From Planctomycetota bacterium (GTDB taxonomy: Bacteria > Planctomycetota > Planctomycetia > Planctomycetales > Planctomycetaceae): DNA of 51,062 bases. The stretch's first letter is position 1. The number at the start of each line of letters is the position of its first letter. The notes under the pieces were generated by a model. It made no database searches. It saw only the letters and a list, made by a program, of their open reading frames with translations, and had not been told where the DNA came from. Shown here in pieces: positions 17,891-26,550 of the stretch. The stretch covers positions 1 through 51,062 of the forward strand of contig JAQCEJ010000033.1 in assembly GCA_027618475.1 (NCBI GenBank), given 5' to 3'. Made by a program: the position numbers and the translations under genes.

Positions 17891-19624
17891 TCAATTATCC
17901 AACGTCGTCCGCCCCAGTGCGAAATCGAATTCACTGATAGCGGGTATCAACATGGCTAACGTCGTAAAACCGTAAGCCAGCGTGATCCACAGGCAGACGC
18001 CTAGCGAGCCGGAGAGCAGGAATTCGGCAATGGCGTAGAACGTCAGGAAGGGCAACAGCCCTGCCGCAAACGTCAGCGCCGAAGAGGGGTTCTTGTATGT
18101 CAGCGATTTCCACAAACCGATGCTTCCCATCAGAATGAAGACAAGAAAACTCTGCAATTGCAGGAAAAACGAAGATCGCGCTTCGACGAGCAGCACCATA
18201 AATATGCAGATGCCGATGAACAGAAAGAACATCGTCCCCAAACTGTTGGCGATCGCCGCCCGCGAACTGTCGTAGGTTAATCCCGAATGGACGCCCAGCA
18301 TCGCCGAGAAGAGCGTCAGCATGACATAACCGATAATCGTATAGACAGCGTTTTCTGCCGACATTCCGCCGACCGCGGCGAGATAAACAATCCATCCGAG
18401 CGGAATAAGCGTCAACTCTTTGGTGTTATACAGAATTCCACCGAGTTTGCCATACACGAATTCCTTCGCCGTGATGTCGGTGACGAGCAATAGTTCCATA
18501 GTTTGCCCGTCCCGTTCCGAGGTGATCGCGGTGACGGCCTGCGCGTTGACGAGCATCAGGCTGATGAGCCCGAGGGCGATAAAGCCGACTCCCGCCGGAG
18601 AAACCAGCTTGCCGGAGGGGTTCAATACGCCGAACGTACTCGAGAGTTGCCACAGCATGAACGCGACGAACAACAGGTAGATCAGCTTGATAACGATCAC
18701 CTTGCGGCCGTAAGCCCGCGTGCAGATTTCCCTCCAGATGACCGGATTCGACCAGATCACTTTTACCTTCTTGCGAGTGATCTGAGATTGCTCTTCCTCT
18801 TTTTTCATCGCCTGTTCGAAGACGGCATGACTGGTATTCCAGCGGCGAACGTATGCGATCGAAATCAGATTAAGCAGCACGGTTATCCCGAGCATCATTC
18901 CAACGGCACCGGAAGCGGATACATGGCTAACACCCTCCGCATGTACCTGATCCCATGGATTGATCAAATCGAGAACGGTCCGGTAGGGATTCATCACATG
19001 AAGCCATCTTGCCGTTTCAGCCGACTGAGCGCCAACAACGGCCAGGAGTCCTTCGACGATTCCGAGGTACAGAACCAATCCCAACACGCCCAGTGAAATC
19101 GTCTGAAACGTCTTCTCTCGCGCAAACGCGACGAGCGTTCCCCAGCTTCCGGCGGCCAGAGCGACCGATGCGCAAAGCGCGATGCTCCAGCAGATTTGCG
19201 GAAATGTCACGCCGCCGAGAAAGTACAGTATGGCAAAAATAGGAAACGAAGACACGACAAGCATCAGAACCGACAACAGACTTGCCGAGAGTTTTCCGAT
19301 GACGAGTTCGTGATTTCGCAAGTCGGTCATCAGCAGCAAAATCAGCGTCTTACGGTCTTTTTCCTGGGCGACGTTACCGACCGCAAGCAGGAGCGCGAAG
19401 AAAATGACCAGCGACAGCTGCACCAGCGAAAAGACCTGAAAGGTGAGACTGCCGAACCCCGCCAGACTGCTGAGATTGCGGATTTCCTGAAATCCGAACG
19501 TTGCTTGCCCGGCGGTGTACATCAGCACGATCAGAGCCGCGAGATAACCGCTGCGAAGTAAAAAATGCTTGAGCTGGCGCGGAGCGGTGAGCGCTTCGCG
19601 AGAAAATATAGGACCGGCGAACAC
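17891..19624 (-). CDS. ABC-2 type transporter permease
   Basis: 577 residues with about 12 predicted hydrophobic segments in two similar halves; each half has an N-terminal helix and an intracellular loop with a dense charged motif (QEKDRKTLILLLMTDL near residues 86-101; SERDGQTMELLLVTDI in the second half). This internal duplication is typical of ABC-2 family permeases of the gliding/ABC exporter type. A charged linker (MKKEEEQSQITRKKVK) separates the halves. It needs an ATP-binding subunit, but none is encoded nearby, so it is an orphan here. Substrate unknown. Inner-membrane location. Confidence 0.85.
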   Translation of the reverse strand: MFAGPIFSREALTAPRQLKHFLLRSGYLAALIVLMYTAGQATFGFQEIRNLSSLAGFGSLTFQVFSLVQLSLVIFFALLLAVGNVAQEKDRKTLILLLMTDLRNHELVIGKLSASLLSVLMLVVSSFPIFAILYFLGGVTFPQICWSIALCASVALAAGSWGTLVAFAREKTFQTISLGVLGLVLYLGIVEGLLAVVGAQSAETARWLHVMNPYRTVLDLINPWDQVHAEGVSHVSASGAVGMMLGITVLLNLISIAYVRRWNTSHAVFEQAMKKEEEQSQITRKKVKVIWSNPVIWREICTRAYGRKVIVIKLIYLLFVAFMLWQLSSTFGVLNPSGKLVSPAGVGFIALGLISLMLVNAQAVTAITSERDGQTMELLLVTDITAKEFVYGKLGGILYNTKELTLIPLGWIVYLAAVGGMSAENAVYTIIGYVMLTLFSAMLGVHSGLTYDSSRAAIANSLGTMFFLFIGICIFMVLLVEARSSFFLQLQSFLVFILMGSIGLWKSLTYKNPSSALTFAAGLLPFLTFYAIAEFLLSGSLGVCLWITLAYGFTTLAMLIPAISEFDFALGRTTLDN

Positions 19625-19990
19625 GAGTAATGCTTTCGATGAATGACCGAGAACAAGAAAATAGGCCTGCGATTATAACCTGCTTGCAGGAGGCTTGCCA
19701 TGAAAGGCGAATGACGAATGCCTAATCGCACAGGAAATCCCCAATCCGAACGATCAAACAGGGTACCAAATCGACCGTTGGGACACTGGGATTTGGTCAT
19801 TCGTGAGTCATCGTCATAAGTGCCCGTCTTCTAAATCGTTTGATTTTCTGAATCGAGTCGGTTGAGCATGAGTTGAATCATGCAGATAGTGAACATCCCA
19901 AAGTGCCGCGGACAACATCTACTCTTTCAGGGAAGGCCATCTCCAAGAAGTATAATGATTCTCTCGTTGTGAAGCCTCAGCGGCATGTGG
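19625..19990. other. Intergenic region upstream of ABC permease
   Basis: About 365 nt without a recognisable gene. It holds short direct and inverted motifs built on GAATGACGAATGCC and GGTCATTCGTGAGTCA (about 19705-19815), which resemble degraded intergenic repeat material. The permease promoter should lie near its start. Confidence 0.35.
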
Positions 19991-20167
19991 CTAACGACTG
20001 AGGTAACCGGATTGGCGGACCAGAGGAGTTGACTTTTGCGCACCGAGAATTGTGAACAAAGGAATCGAAGTTGATAACCAAATCATGAGCCAACTCAAGT
20101 TAACCGATTTGTTCGCCGCGTTGACGCGCGGAACGAACCACCATGACGCAAGTGAAACGAGGATCAC
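19991..20167 (-). CDS. Very small putative membrane protein
   Basis: About 58 residues from a GTG at 20167; another GTG at 20176 would overlap the stop of the upstream membrane-protein gene. It contains two hydrophobic stretches (ILVSLASWWFV and LSWLMIWLSTSIPLFTIL). The end-to-start contact with the preceding gene on the same strand suggests translational coupling, which is the main support. No family recognised; it could also be the displaced C-terminal end of that protein after a frameshift. Confidence 0.35.
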   Translation of the reverse strand: MILVSLASWWFVPRVNAANKSVNLSWLMIWLSTSIPLFTILGAQKSTPLVRQSGYLSR

Positions 20168-20168
20168 A

Positions 20169-20573
20169 TTACACACCGACGCGCACGCGAAAGGCTAGCC
20201 ATGCACTTGTAGCGGCGACGGCGACGCACGGGAGTAGAAAGATCAGCTCGCCCACCCCAACGCGCGTAGAGGACAGGACGACAACGACAAGGATGCTGGC
20301 AAGGGCGAGAAGGCACAGGCACAACGAACTTGCTCTTTGAAGCTGTGGAACAAATCCCGTCACGACCAAACAAACCCAAAGCAGGGGCGGAACATAGATT
20401 CCCCAGCCAAGTATCCGTTCCATGTTGTTCCACACGAATTCGATAATGGCCCACAAGCCGTTTTCCCTTGTAGCCTGTCCGATTAATAGGAAGAACAGGG
20501 CAAGACCGACGTATGGCACGACTACAATGGCACCAACTGTATGTAAGACGGCGTGCATCCAATACTCTCTCAT
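20169..20573 (-). CDS. Small integral membrane protein, unknown function
   Basis: 134 residues from the ATG at 20573; a GTG at 20624 would add 17 residues that look less natural. Four hydrophobic segments (AVLHTVGAIVVVPYVGLALFFLLI, GIYVPPLLWVCLVVTGFV, LCLCLLALASILVVVVL, LIFLLPCVAVAATSAWLAF) predict a four-helix membrane protein. No family recognised. A copy of the palindromic repeat begins 72 nt upstream of this start (21 nt upstream of the GTG). The gene is isolated in a region otherwise made of intergenic debris and may have been acquired. Confidence 0.5.
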   Translation of the reverse strand: MREYWMHAVLHTVGAIVVVPYVGLALFFLLIGQATRENGLWAIIEFVWNNMERILGWGIYVPPLLWVCLVVTGFVPQLQRASSLCLCLLALASILVVVVLSSTRVGVGELIFLLPCVAVAATSAWLAFRVRVGV

Positions 20574-20642
20574 CACCCGGTTTGCCTCGCAGTGCCCGGA
20601 ATCCTTGATTTTGTGAACAGTCACAGTTTACCCCAGAATGCC

Positions 20643-20735
20643 TAGAACTGGTTTCATAACCCGGTTGGCGACGGAATGAGCGTTCAAATGACGACGAGAA
20701 CTCCGCCGTCCAGTGGGTTATGAAACGGCTTGTAA
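20643..20735. repeat. Palindromic dispersed repeat, copy A
   Basis: Perfect 12-bp arms GTTTCATAACCC at 20651-20662 and GGGTTATGAAAC at 20715-20726, extended by the conserved inner flanks CGGTTGGCG and CGTCCAG, which partly pair with wobble. The middle of about 37 nt differs from copies B and C. The left arm, with its TAGAACTG lead, faces the start of the minus-strand membrane-protein gene. Confidence 0.85.
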
Positions 20736-20943
20736 GACAATTTTCAATGCCTTCACATGGTTTGGGGTGACATACACGCTCCGTCGTATGTGTCACACGG
20801 CGACAAGACGCTGTTATCGACCGTTCCATGATACCAAATCGATGACGTAGATTTCATTCCATCCATTCGATCGGCCGGGCACACCCTCTCGCGTTGCCTT
20901 CGGACATTCGGCATGCTGGTGAAAGGCACCCTCATCGGTCCTG

Positions 20944-20976
20944 CGGCTCCCTTCTCCCAAGGGGAGAAGGGAGCCG
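20944..20976. repeat. Perfect 15-bp hairpin
   Basis: Arms CGGCTCCCTTCTCCC (20944-20958) and its exact complement (20962-20976) with a 3-nt loop. No T-run follows on either strand, so it is not a classical terminator; similar GGGAGAAGGGAG hairpins occur as dispersed intergenic elements in many bacterial genomes, and a related motif occurs here near 45055. Confidence 0.75.
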
Positions 20977-21622
20977 TAAAATGCGTCAACACGTTTGGGT
21001 TTCGCGCAACATTTTTGAAACCATTTTACGTCGGCGTGATCGTTGAAAATGCATCCATGTTTACGAATGTGTCAAACTGCAAGTAAAAGTAAGCTCTTTT
21101 TGTCGCTTTTTGCATTCATCAACATTGGTGGTTGAGAGCGCAACCGGCGCTGGTAATGGGCCTGATATTCCCGATTTTTGAGGATCGGAGCAACGACGTC
21201 AGGGATGGTACAGGGGGTGATAAACGGCGAATCCGAATTTGCGAAACGTCGTCGCGATCGGAGAGGTTTCCAGGCACTTCCCGAAAGTGGTATCGTGAAA
21301 CGAACGTTCGCCTGGAGCGGAAATGGCCGTCGTCATTCCAAAGATGATGAACGAAACCCGTCAACCAGCGAAACGATGATCCTCATCAGCAGGAGACGCC
21401 TCATGATCAAACGGCCCGATTCCATGGGAAAACGAAAGAGAAGACAGACTCTTAGGCAATCGCTATTCCCCCCAGGGCGAGACTTAAACTTGCGTCCCTT
21501 GTCGACTATCATGTCTCTCGCGCAATTGCCGATGAAAAGTGAACTTATCTTCATACCATTGTGTCACCCCGGATAACCTCGAACACAAATAACCGAATTC
21601 TTTCATAGATCGCCGCAGAACC
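20977..21622. other. Intergenic debris upstream of leuS
   Basis: About 650 nt with no intact gene. Apart from the transposase remnant it shows a tRNA T-arm-like stretch on the minus strand near 21470-21500 that does not fold into a full cloverleaf. The leuS promoter presumably lies in the last 100 nt. Confidence 0.4.
21178..21423 (+). pseudogene. Remnant of an IS5-type transposase C-terminus
   Basis: The plus-strand frame through 21178-21423 reads as a decayed C-terminal end of an IS5-superfamily DDE transposase. The segment GFQALPESGIVKRTFAW aligns with the family pattern GF-x-x-LP-x-R-W-x-V-E-R-T-F-A-W, followed by GRRHSKDDER (usual RRLSKDYER) and a SET-MI-RRLMIKR end (usual SEAMI-IRLMLRRL). 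The W and the catalytic-region E are changed (GIVKRT for WVVERT), and no N-terminal part or terminal repeats can be found, so it is a dead fragment. It supports this intergenic zone being a site of past insertions. Confidence 0.6.
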
Positions 21623-24568
21623 ATGCCACGTTACGACTTCAAACGCATCGAAACCAAATGGCAAGCCCATTGGGAGGCCGAGCAGACGTTCAAGACCGAA
21701 ATGGTCCCTGACAAACCGAAAATGTATGTGCTCGATATGTTCCCGTATCCTTCCGGCGACGGCCTGCATGTCGGACACCCTGAAGGTTACACGGCGACCG
21801 ATATCCTTTGCCGGTTCCATCGCATGAGAGGCAAAAACGTGCTGCATCCGATGGGATGGGATGCTTTCGGCCTCCCCGCCGAACAGCACGCCATCAAAAC
21901 GGGAACGCATCCGCGCGTCACCACATACAAGAACATCGACACCTTCCGCCGGCAGCTCAAGATGCTCGGCTTTAGCTACGACTGGAGCCGCGAGTTCTCG
22001 ACGACCGATCCCGATTATTTTCGCTGGACGCAGTGGATTTTTCTCGAACTGTTCGACACCTGGTATGACCCGGCGTACGAATGGACCGGACAAGACGGCG
22101 TGAAACGAACCGGTAAAGGCCGACCGATTGCCGAGTTGCCGATCCCCGATGATGTGAAATCGCAGGGAACCGAAGCCGTCCGACGCTATCAGGACAAACA
22201 TCGACTCGCCTATCAACAGGAAGCGCCGGTGAATTGGTGTCCGGCACTCGGCACAGTGCTCGCGAACGAAGAAGTCATCGACGGCAAGAGTGAACGAGGT
22301 TCGCATCCCGTAGTCCGCATGCCACTGCGACAGTGGATGCTCCGGATCACCTCGTATGCCGATCGCCTGATGTCTGATCTCTACGCCTAAGACTGGTCCG
22401 AATCGATCAAACTGCTGCAGCGAAACTGGATCGGCCGCAGTGAAGGAGCCGAGGTCGATTTTTTTGTTCCGCAGCTTGCACTCGGCGATAAGCCGGGGGC
22501 ATCCCATCCTTCACACGGGTTGGCTGCGTTTCAAAAATGGCGTGTCCAGCGGGCGAAAGCCGATTTTCCGAGCGGACTTGTTGACAATTGCATTCGCATC
22601 TACACGACACGTCCCGATACGCTGTACGGTGCCACCTACATGGTGCTCGCACCCGAACATCCCTTTGTCGATCGACTGACGACGCCGCCACAAAAAGCGG
22701 CGGTCGAAGCCTATCGTCAGCAGGCCGCGACAAAGAGCGACCTCGACCGCACCGATCTCGCGAAAGACAAGTCAGGCGTGTTCATTGGCAGTTTTGCGAT
22801 CAACCCAATCAACGGACAGAACGTACCGATCTGGATTGCCGACTACGTGCTGATGAGCTACGGCACTGGTGCGATTATGGCCGTCCCCGCGCATGATCTT
22901 CGCGACTGGGAGTTCGCCGTCAAATATAAGATTCCGATTCTGCAGGTCGTCGAACTTCCTGACGGATACGAACCAACAAAAGAAGAACGCGACGTTGCCC
23001 TTCAATCTGATGACGGCGAATTGCTGTACCCGTTCGCGGGTCAAGGGACGGCGATTCATTCGGGACCATACGACGGTCTGCCGACGGCCGAATTCAAAAC
23101 CAAAATTACGGCGGACCTCACCGAAAAAGGGATCGGCCGGCTTGCCGTCAATTACCGGCTGCGCGACTGGCTATTCAGCCGACAGCACTTCTGGGGCGAA
23201 CCGTTTCCTCTGTGGCACGAACTCGATTCCGACGGCAAACCGACGGGACTGATGCGCACTGACCGCGCCGAAGACCTGCCGATCAAACTCCCCGAAAACT
23301 TCGAATTCAAGCCGCACGGCCGGCCCGATCCTCCGCTCGAAGAAGCGGGAGATACCTGGCTCTATCGCACCGCTGACGACGGCGTAAAGCTCAAACGCGA
23401 GACCAACAGCATGCCGCAGTGGGCGGGGAGTTGCTGGTACTATCTCCGCTTCGCCGATCCGAAAAATGGTGAGCGGCTGATCGACCCCGACGTCGAAAAA
23501 TACTGGCTACCGGTCGACGTCTACATCGGCGGTGCTGAGCACGCCGTGCTGCACCTGCTTTACGCGCGGTTCTGGCATAAAGTACTGTTCGACCGCGGAT
23601 ACGTGAGCACGGTCGAACCGTTTCATCGATTGGTCAACCAGGGGATGATTCTTGGGGAGATGGAGTTCATCGCATTTCAAGATCCATCGACGGAAAACTC
23701 GTGGGTTTCGGCTGAAGACGTCGAGTACGACGGCACGCATGGGTTTCACGTGTCGTCAAAAGTGAAGTTGCATGCTGTGAAACGCCCCTCCACCGATGTT
23801 GAAAAAGTCGGAGGAGCATTCGTCCTCGTCGATAATCCGAACATTCGCGTGCATGCCTTTTCATCCAAGATGTCGAAATCTCGCGGCAATGTCATCAATC
23901 CCGATACGGTCGTGACCGACTACGGGGCCGATTCGCTCCGCCTTTACGAGATGTTCATGGGACCGCTCGAAGCGACGAAACCGTGGAGCATGCAGGGCGT
24001 CGAAGGGGTGCATCGCTTTCTTGGCCGCGTCTGGCGGTTGATCGTCGACGACCGCACCGATGACGTGCAATTGAACCCGACGGTGCAGGATGTCGAACCG
24101 ACGTCAGAACAACTTCGCCTGCTGCACAAGACGATCAAAGCAGTGACCGAGGATATCGAAAAACTGTCGTTCAACACGGCGATCAGTCGGATGATGGAAT
24201 TCACGAACGAACTCGGCCCGCAAGAGGCGAAGCCGAAAGCGTTGCTCAACAGCTTCGTGCTGTTGCTTGCTCCCTTTGCGCCGCATCTCGCCGAAGAACT
24301 CTGGCAGACGTTGGGGAACTCGAAAACGCTGGCCTACGAACCGTGGCCGAATTACGACGAAAGTCTACTCGTCGAAACGGAGATCGAAATCCCTGTGCAG
24401 GTCAACGGCAAGTTGCGGGCAACGGTCAAAGTTCCCGCCGACGCCGACAAACAGACGATGGAAATTCTTGCAACAAATCACGAAGTCATCGCGAAACAGA
24501 TTGAAGGGAAGACGATCGTAAAGAGTATTGTCATCCCCGGGCGAATGGTGAACTTTGTGGTGAAATAA
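21623..24568 (+). pseudogene. leuS: Leucyl-tRNA synthetase interrupted by one in-frame TAA
   Basis: Class I synthetase that charges tRNA-Leu. The whole 982-codon span is in one frame and collinear with LeuRS, but codon 256 (22388-22390) is TAA. Before it: the HIGH-type HVGH at 49-52 and the start of the Rossmann core, ending [11 protein letters not shown]. After it, with no residue missing: [21 protein letters not shown], which is a conserved LeuRS segment. The rest of the enzyme is intact: CP1 editing domain ([31 protein letters not shown]), KMSKS at 749-753, anticodon-binding domain and C-terminal [15 protein letters not shown]. In relatives a Leu-like residue usually sits at the stop position. 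No ATG or clear ribosome site follows the stop (the first in-frame TTG is at 22520), so re-initiation is unlikely. Sequencing error, recent nonsense mutation with a second leuS elsewhere, or readthrough are possible. Confidence 0.9.
22388..22390 (+). other. In-frame TAA in leuS
   Basis: Single stop codon, context TAC GCC TAA GAC TGG, at codon 256 of leuS. A one-base change would give TTA, TCA, CAA, GAA or AAA, among others; Leu (TTA) fits family alignments best. Other genes here end in TAA normally (for example the sialidase-like gene), so reassignment of TAA is unlikely. Confidence 0.95.
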
Positions 24569-24571
24569 CTT

Positions 24572-24788
24572 GCCGGGTGGCTGGGGCGCCTATAAATCGC
24601 TGATGAAACTCGAACATTGAATTCGCAAATTGCAATCAAATAAGAATAAATGTTTTGGCCCCAGTCGATCGATTATCAGCGTTCTAAAGCAGACTGGGGC
24701 CATGACGCTAATTCAATATTCGTCAGTCGGCAGCGAAATCGTGAATCTATCGTTTCATGTGAATTGATGGGCACCCCAGCCACCCGGC
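24572..24788. mobile_element. 217-bp nested inverted-repeat (MITE-like) element
   Basis: Terminal inverted repeats GCCGGGTGGCTGGGGCGCC at 24572-24590 and its complement at 24770-24788 match at 18 of 19 positions. Inside lies a second pair CGAACATTGAATTCGC / GCTAATTCAATATTCG (about 24611-24626 and 24706-24721, 14 of 16) and a perfect 10-bp pair GGCCCCAGTC / GACTGGGGCC at 24657-24666 and 24692-24701. The whole element can therefore fold as a long interrupted hairpin on either strand. No ORF is present. It fills the gap between convergent leuS and the DUF1080 gene, 3 nt after the leuS stop, where it may also serve as a two-way terminator. Confidence 0.75.
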
Positions 24789-24801
24789 CGTCATTAAGCT
24801 G

Positions 24802-25440
24802 TCAAAGCGTCTTCACCCGCACGTGGCGGTACTCGATGTAGTGCCCTGCGGTCGAATGCGAATCCTGTAGGCCGATGTATCCCTTGAGAGGTTTGTCTTT
24901 CGACTTCTCGGAACTGGTTTGATCGACGTATAGCACTTTTACGCCATCGGCAATGACCGTGATCTGTGGACCTTTGCAGATGATTTCGAGTTCATGCCAG
25001 ACGTCGGGGTCGTGGTTCGGCTCGGGCTTCGGGGCAAAGTAGCCATAGAGCGAACCAGTGCCATATTGCGGTTCGCGTCCGGGAGCGTCGTAGAGTTGCA
25101 CTTCATAACCGGTTTCCCAGGGATTCCCTTCTTCCAGCGCGCGGATAAAGACGCCGCTGTTCCCTTCCTTCGAGATTTTCCATTCCAGCCGAAGTGAAAA
25201 ATCTTCGAGCGGCGTTTCGTAGCGAATCCAGTTGCCCCCTTTGGCACCTTCCGACCGCAGCAGGCCGTCGGTGATTGTGAAGCCTTCGGGTTTCCCCATC
25301 ACTTTCCAGCCGTCGAGATTATCGTTGGCGAACAGCGGGTTAAATCCGACTTCGTCCTTCTTATCTTCGGCGAGCATACCGTGTGTAGACATGATTGTCA
25401 CGATCAGCGAAGCAAGCAGAAAGGTGATAATAAAACGCAT
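24802..25440 (-). CDS. Secreted DUF1080 (3-keto-disaccharide hydrolase-like) protein
   Basis: 212 residues with a signal peptide (about 1-24, hydrophobic IITFLLASLIVTIM, ending MLAED). The domain begins GFNPLFANDNLDGWKVMG and shows the jelly-roll signature of DUF1080: TDGLLRSEG, EWKISKEGNSGVFIR, GYEVQLYDAP and the closing GYIGLQDSHSTAGHYIEYRHVRVK. DUF1080 proteins are very numerous in planctomycetes and bind or hydrolyse glycans; some cleave 3-keto sugars. It lies downstream of the ThuA-family gene on the same strand, a common pairing in this phylum. Exact substrate unknown. Confidence 0.9.
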   Translation of the reverse strand: MRFIITFLLASLIVTIMSTHGMLAEDKKDEVGFNPLFANDNLDGWKVMGKPEGFTITDGLLRSEGAKGGNWIRYETPLEDFSLRLEWKISKEGNSGVFIRALEEGNPWETGYEVQLYDAPGREPQYGTGSLYGYFAPKPEPNHDPDVWHELEIICKGPQITVIADGVKVLYVDQTSSEKSKDKPLKGYIGLQDSHSTAGHYIEYRHVRVKTL

Positions 25441-25550
25441 GATGCCTCCCCTTTAGAACCAGCGATTATCGAATGCCCCAACAAATCGTTATTGATCGCT
25501 TCGACATTAGAACATTCGTCATTTGAACTTGATTCGTTATTATGTCGTTG

Positions 25551-25580
25551 CAAGCGCTCCGCGTTGCGTCGCGGCTAACC
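25551..25580 (-). repeat. 3'-end motif repeat, copy 1
   Basis: Minus-strand sense sequence GGTTAGCCGCGACGCAACGC continuing GGAGCGCTTG. It starts 14 nt after the stop of the ThuA-family gene, in the same sense. Three more copies are at 29044-29075, 33531-33562 and 33891-33922. Confidence 0.8.
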
Positions 25581-25593
25581 GATGAAATTGCAT

Positions 25594-26475
25594 TTAGTGC
25601 GTCGGCGGGGCTTCGTACTCGACTTCGACGTTTGCCTCTTCAGGGACTTCACAGTCGAGACCCCAATAGACGGCGTTGACGATCAGTCGGCGCATCGATT
25701 CTTCCTCGAAATCTTTGGGATGGCCTAGCGTCGTGAAGAAGACCTTGGCGTCGTTGTACTCTTTAGTCCACGCGACCGGTTGCGTCGGTGGGAACTGTTC
25801 GAGCTGATCACCCTTTTTCTCCGAAGCGACGCTATCCCCTTGCAGCAGCGTCGTGCAGTCTCCTACTAGCGGCGCGACGTGATACAGCCACGACGTGCAA
25901 TGAAATTTCGGCTCAACGCCGTGCAAGATCGGATGGTCCTGCTGATCATCGACGATGTTGACATCGGTCGAAGAGGTGTGTCCGTGATGTGTGATCCACT
26001 TTTGACCGAAGACCGAACGGCCGAAATCGTCGTTCCATTTGGCGAGTGGATTGCTCTGATCGTACAAAAAGGCGTGCGTCGTCGTCCGCAAGCCGATCAT
26101 CGGTTTGCCCGAGCGAACGAATTTCATAATCTGTTCAAACTGATCGTCGGGCAACGCACGAAATCGCATGAAGAACACGGCGAGGTCGGCCTCTTCGAGA
26201 ACGTCAAGCCCCTGAATATTCGTTTTGAATTTCGGATTCTTTTCGCCACTGTCGGAATCGATCGCGTACACGACGCTGCAATTCATGCCATGATGTGTTT
26301 CGAGAATCTCGGCGATCATCGGCATCGAAATTTCTGAACGGTATTCATCATCGCCGGTGACGAATACGATATGCGGGGCGTCGTCGGCGAAGAGAGGACT
26401 GAAGGTTCCCCAGGCCAGCAGCGCGGCGAAGCAAGTCATTCGTCCCAGGGGAGTTCGAGGTATCGGCATGTGCAA
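25594..26475 (-). CDS. Secreted ThuA-domain protein
   Basis: 293 residues with a signal peptide (basic PRTPLGRM, hydrophobic CFAALLAWGTFSPLFA, cleavage near ADD). The mature part follows the ThuA/type 1 glutamine amidotransferase-like fold: HIVFVTGDDEYRSEISMPMIAEIL at the start, LDVLEEADLAVFFMRFRALPDDQFEQI, GKPMIGLRTTTHAF near 130, and the C-terminal ARVFFTTLGHP-like segment (AKVFFTTLGHPKDFEEE). ThuA was named from trehalose utilisation; planctomycete members are usually secreted, often beside DUF1080 or dehydrogenase genes, with unproven carbohydrate roles. It probably forms a transcription unit with the DUF1080 gene 154 nt downstream. Confidence 0.88.
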   Translation of the reverse strand: MHMPIPRTPLGRMTCFAALLAWGTFSPLFADDAPHIVFVTGDDEYRSEISMPMIAEILETHHGMNCSVVYAIDSDSGEKNPKFKTNIQGLDVLEEADLAVFFMRFRALPDDQFEQIMKFVRSGKPMIGLRTTTHAFLYDQSNPLAKWNDDFGRSVFGQKWITHHGHTSSTDVNIVDDQQDHPILHGVEPKFHCTSWLYHVAPLVGDCTTLLQGDSVASEKKGDQLEQFPPTQPVAWTKEYNDAKVFFTTLGHPKDFEEESMRRLIVNAVYWGLDCEVPEEANVEVEYEAPPTH

Positions 26476-26550
26476 GTCTCCTGTGTCGGTAATGGGGATG
26501 ATGTGCTTCTGAAAATTTTACCATAGTGCACTCGACGCGACCACGCTACG

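Noticed and set aside
21470-21560. tRNA-like sequence on the minus strand (T-arm-like AAGTTTAAGTC)
   Set aside because: The T-stem has a mismatch, and I could not form anticodon and D arms; at most a decayed tRNA.
21551-22507. 318-codon open frame antisense to leuS
   Set aside because: Fully opposed to conserved LeuRS sequence and without any domain pattern.
22520-24568. Separate second subunit of a split LeuRS starting at TTG 22520
   Set aside because: The 43 codons between the TAA and this TTG are conserved LeuRS sequence, no ribosome site precedes the TTG, and the split is not at the position known from naturally split LeuRS.
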